Assembly: GCF_000744105.1 (NCBI RefSeq)
Contig: NZ_JQLH01000001.1
Coordinates: 4,415,001 to 4,479,000 of the forward strand
DNA length: 64,000 nucleotides
Direction: 5' to 3'
Source of the DNA: Maribacter forsetii DSM 18668
GTDB taxonomy: Bacteria > Bacteroidota > Bacteroidia > Flavobacteriales > Flavobacteriaceae
The translations under genes and the position numbers were made by a program. The notes under the pieces were generated by a model. It was not told the DNA's origin, did not search any database, and was given only the letters and a program-made list of their open reading frames with translations. Shown here piece by piece: positions 61,988 through 64,000 of the stretch. Every line of letters begins with the position of its first letter. The stretch's first letter is position 1.

Positions 61988-64000
61988 ATGTTCAGTAAGT
62001 TTATAAAAAGACCGGTATTGGCTATTGTCATATCGGTGATAATCGTATTTGTAGGGTTGCTTTCCATTAAGCAATTGCCTATTTCACAGTTCCCCGATAT
62101 TGCGCCTACGACGGTCAATATCTTTATTGCCTACCCTGGTTCTAGTGCGGATGTTTTGGTAAAATCAACGCTTATTCCCTTAGAAACCGCTATCAACGGA
62201 GTGCAAGGTATGCGTTATATTGCATCAGATGCCACCAGTGCAGGCGAAGGTACACTCCGTATTATTTTTGAACCTGGCACAGACCCTAACCAAGCCGTGG
62301 TACGGGTAAAAACAAGAGTGGATCAAGTAATGCCTTTACTGCCGGAATTGGTACAAAGAGAAGGGGTAATCATTACTCCCGTACAGCCAAGTATGTTAAT
62401 GTACGTCAACCTTTATAGTGATAATAGCGACGACCATGAGTTGTTTCTTTATAACTATGCCTATACCAAAATGATTCCTGAAATTCAGCGAATTAATGGT
62501 ATTGCAAGTGCTCAAATTTTAGGTAGCCGTAAATATGCCATGCGTGTTTGGTTAAAGCCTGACCGTATGCGTGCCTACAATGTATCTGCTGAAGAAATTT
62601 TAGAAGCCATGGAAGAGCAAAGTATTTTGGCGCGCCCTGGTAGAATTGGGCAAAGCTCGGGTAAAACTTCACAGTCGTTAGAATATGTGCTTCTCTACCA
62701 AGATAGGTATGACGAACCACAGCAGTACAAAGACATTATTTTAAAGGCAAACCCGGAGGGAGAAATTTTGACCTTAGGTGAAGTTGCAGATGTAGAATTA
62801 GGTAGTGAGTTTTTTGATATCTACTCTAATCTTGATGGTAAACCCTCTGCCTCTATTGTCTTAAAACAAACTTTTGGCAGTAATGCCAGCGATGTAATTG
62901 CCGAAGTAAAGGATAAATTGGCAGAGCTTAAGTCTGAGTTGCCAAGTGGAATGGATTACAAAATTAGTTATGATGTATCTAACTTCTTAAACGCATCTAT
63001 AGAACAAGTGATACATACGTTAAGAGATGCTTTTATACTGGTTGCCATTGTTGTATTCCTGTTTTTAGGTGATTGGCGTTCTACGTTAATCCCTATTATT
63101 GCAGTACCTGTTTCCTTAATTGGTGCATTTTTTATCATGCAGTTATTTGGGCTCTCCATTAACCTAATTACCCTGTTCGCTCTGGTGCTTGCCATTGGTA
63201 TTGTGGTCGATGATGCTATTGTAGTAGTAGAAGCGGTGCATGCCAAAATGGAGGAAACGCACTTAGGTCCGTATGAAGCGGTAAAACTTGTGGTGAATGA
63301 AATTGGTGGTGCAATTATCGCCATTACTTTGGTGATGGTTTCCGTATTCGTACCTATTGCATTCATGTCGGGACCTGTTGGTGTTTTCTACAGGCAATTT
63401 TCCATAACCATGGCGGGTTCCATTATACTTTCAGCCATTGTAGCATTGACATTGACACCAGTGCTTTGTGCCATGATTCTTAAAAACAATCACGGTAAGG
63501 AGCGTAAAAAATCACCTATCGATAAATTTATAGATTGGTTTAACCGAGGATTTGAGAAACTAACGGGCAAGTATGTTAAGGTGCTAAATAAAATAGTTGC
63601 CAGAAGGGTACTTACTTTCGGTATTCTAGGTGCGTTCTGTGTTGGTATTTTCTTTACTAACGAAACACTACCTGCAGGGTTTATACCCAACGAAGACCAA
63701 GGTATGATTTACGCTATTATTCAGACGCCGCCAGGTTCTACTTTAGAGCGTACGAATGATGTAGCTAGAAAACTGCAAATTATTTGTGAGGAGACCGAAG
63801 GTGTTGAATCTGTTTCTTCTTTAGCGGGTTATGAAATTATGACCGAGGGTCGTGGTTCTAATGCAGGTACCGTTTTAATTAACCTGAAACCATGGGGCGA
63901 CCGCCATCATTCCGTTCATGAAATTATGGAAGAACTTGAGGAAGAAACTAAAGACCTCGGTGCTGTAATTGAATATTTTGAACCACCTGCCGTACCTGGT
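61988..64000 (+). CDS. RND multidrug efflux pump (HAE1 type), pump 2, 3'-truncated by window edge
   Basis: The first 671 residues of an RND pump are visible; the gene continues past the right edge. It starts M-F-S-K-F-I-K-R-P-V-L-A-I-V at ATG 61988, with the proton-relay pair D408-D409 in G-I-V-V-D-D-A-I-V, and G-F-I-P-N-E-D-Q-G later. It is a paralogue of the pump 1 transporter. No stop codon or frameshift interrupts it up to the edge. The matching outer-membrane channel would lie outside. Confidence 0.93.
   Translation, partial: MFSKFIKRPVLAIVISVIIVFVGLLSIKQLPISQFPDIAPTTVNIFIAYPGSSADVLVKSTLIPLETAINGVQGMRYIASDATSAGEGTLRIIFEPGTDPNQAVVRVKTRVDQVMPLLPELVQREGVIITPVQPSMLMYVNLYSDNSDDHELFLYNYAYTKMIPEIQRINGIASAQILGSRKYAMRVWLKPDRMRAYNVSAEEILEAMEEQSILARPGRIGQSSGKTSQSLEYVLLYQDRYDEPQQYKDIILKANPEGEILTLGEVADVELGSEFFDIYSNLDGKPSASIVLKQTFGSNASDVIAEVKDKLAELKSELPSGMDYKISYDVSNFLNASIEQVIHTLRDAFILVAIVVFLFLGDWRSTLIPIIAVPVSLIGAFFIMQLFGLSINLITLFALVLAIGIVVDDAIVVVEAVHAKMEETHLGPYEAVKLVVNEIGGAIIAITLVMVSVFVPIAFMSGPVGVFYRQFSITMAGSIILSAIVALTLTPVLCAMILKNNHGKERKKSPIDKFIDWFNRGFEKLTGKYVKVLNKIVARRVLTFGILGAFCVGIFFTNETLPAGFIPNEDQGMIYAIIQTPPGSTLERTNDVARKLQIICEETEGVESVSSLAGYEIMTEGRGSNAGTVLINLKPWGDRHHSVHEIMEELEEETKDLGAVIEYFEPPAVPG

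Overview
The window reads as chromosomal DNA of a marine member of the Flavobacteriaceae (Bacteroidota). The grounds are an AT-rich sequence, promoters of the TTG...TAnnTTTG type, a complete Bat (Bacteroides aerotolerance) operon, many lipoproteins with SxC-type lipoboxes, and a general gene content like Maribacter/Zobellia-type genomes. The genus guess is inference only. I see no rRNA, tRNA, transposase, integrase, prophage or CRISPR array. Nearly all DNA is covered by intact genes.

Layout. 1-12 kb holds housekeeping and redox genes: an ArsC-like 3' end, an EamA exporter, a GntR regulator, a thioesterase, nitronate monooxygenase, a YheT-type hydrolase, cytochrome c, a FrnE-like DsbA protein, thioredoxin, a lactonase-like propeller, a SulP transporter, a PhyH dioxygenase divergent from an AraC regulator, and DUF421. 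13-17.4 kb is a glycerol 3-phosphate locus (gpsA facing glpD and glpK). 18-25 kb has CvpA, two tandem CAP lipoproteins, 3-hydroxyanthranilate dioxygenase, an ALDH7-type dehydrogenase, a long intergenic region with a possible structured RNA, and an OmpA/HhH pair. 25-29 kb has an acyl-ACP desaturase and a three-gene operon of SPFH protein, zinc-ribbon membrane protein and phosphatase, recalling B. subtilis YdjI/YdjG. 29-35 kb has a fructokinase/GH13 sucrose pair, an AlbA_2-domain gene preceded by 20 perfect copies of a 7-bp repeat, then SDR and aldo/keto reductase genes.

35-44.4 kb is MoxR-DUF58-anchored protein-BatA-BatB-BatC-BatD-BatE, tightly packed and translationally overlapping. 44.8-50 kb is a probable inorganic-carbon locus: SulP, universal stress protein, beta-carbonic anhydrase, SulP. 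After pheS, 51.7-58.6 kb is an RND tripartite efflux operon framed by a GbsR/MarR-type and a TetR-type regulator. A CYTH protein and DNA polymerase IV follow. A second RND system starts at 60.9 kb and runs off the right edge.

The points most worth a second look are the heptanucleotide tract ten bases before the AlbA_2 gene (33309-33448), the folded element after the ALDH gene (22831-22945), a perfect 25-bp palindrome before glpD, a dyad shared by the GbsR promoter and the efflux leader, and the SPFH/zinc-ribbon/phosphatase operon. Several convergent gene pairs share their stop codons in a 4-base overlap.
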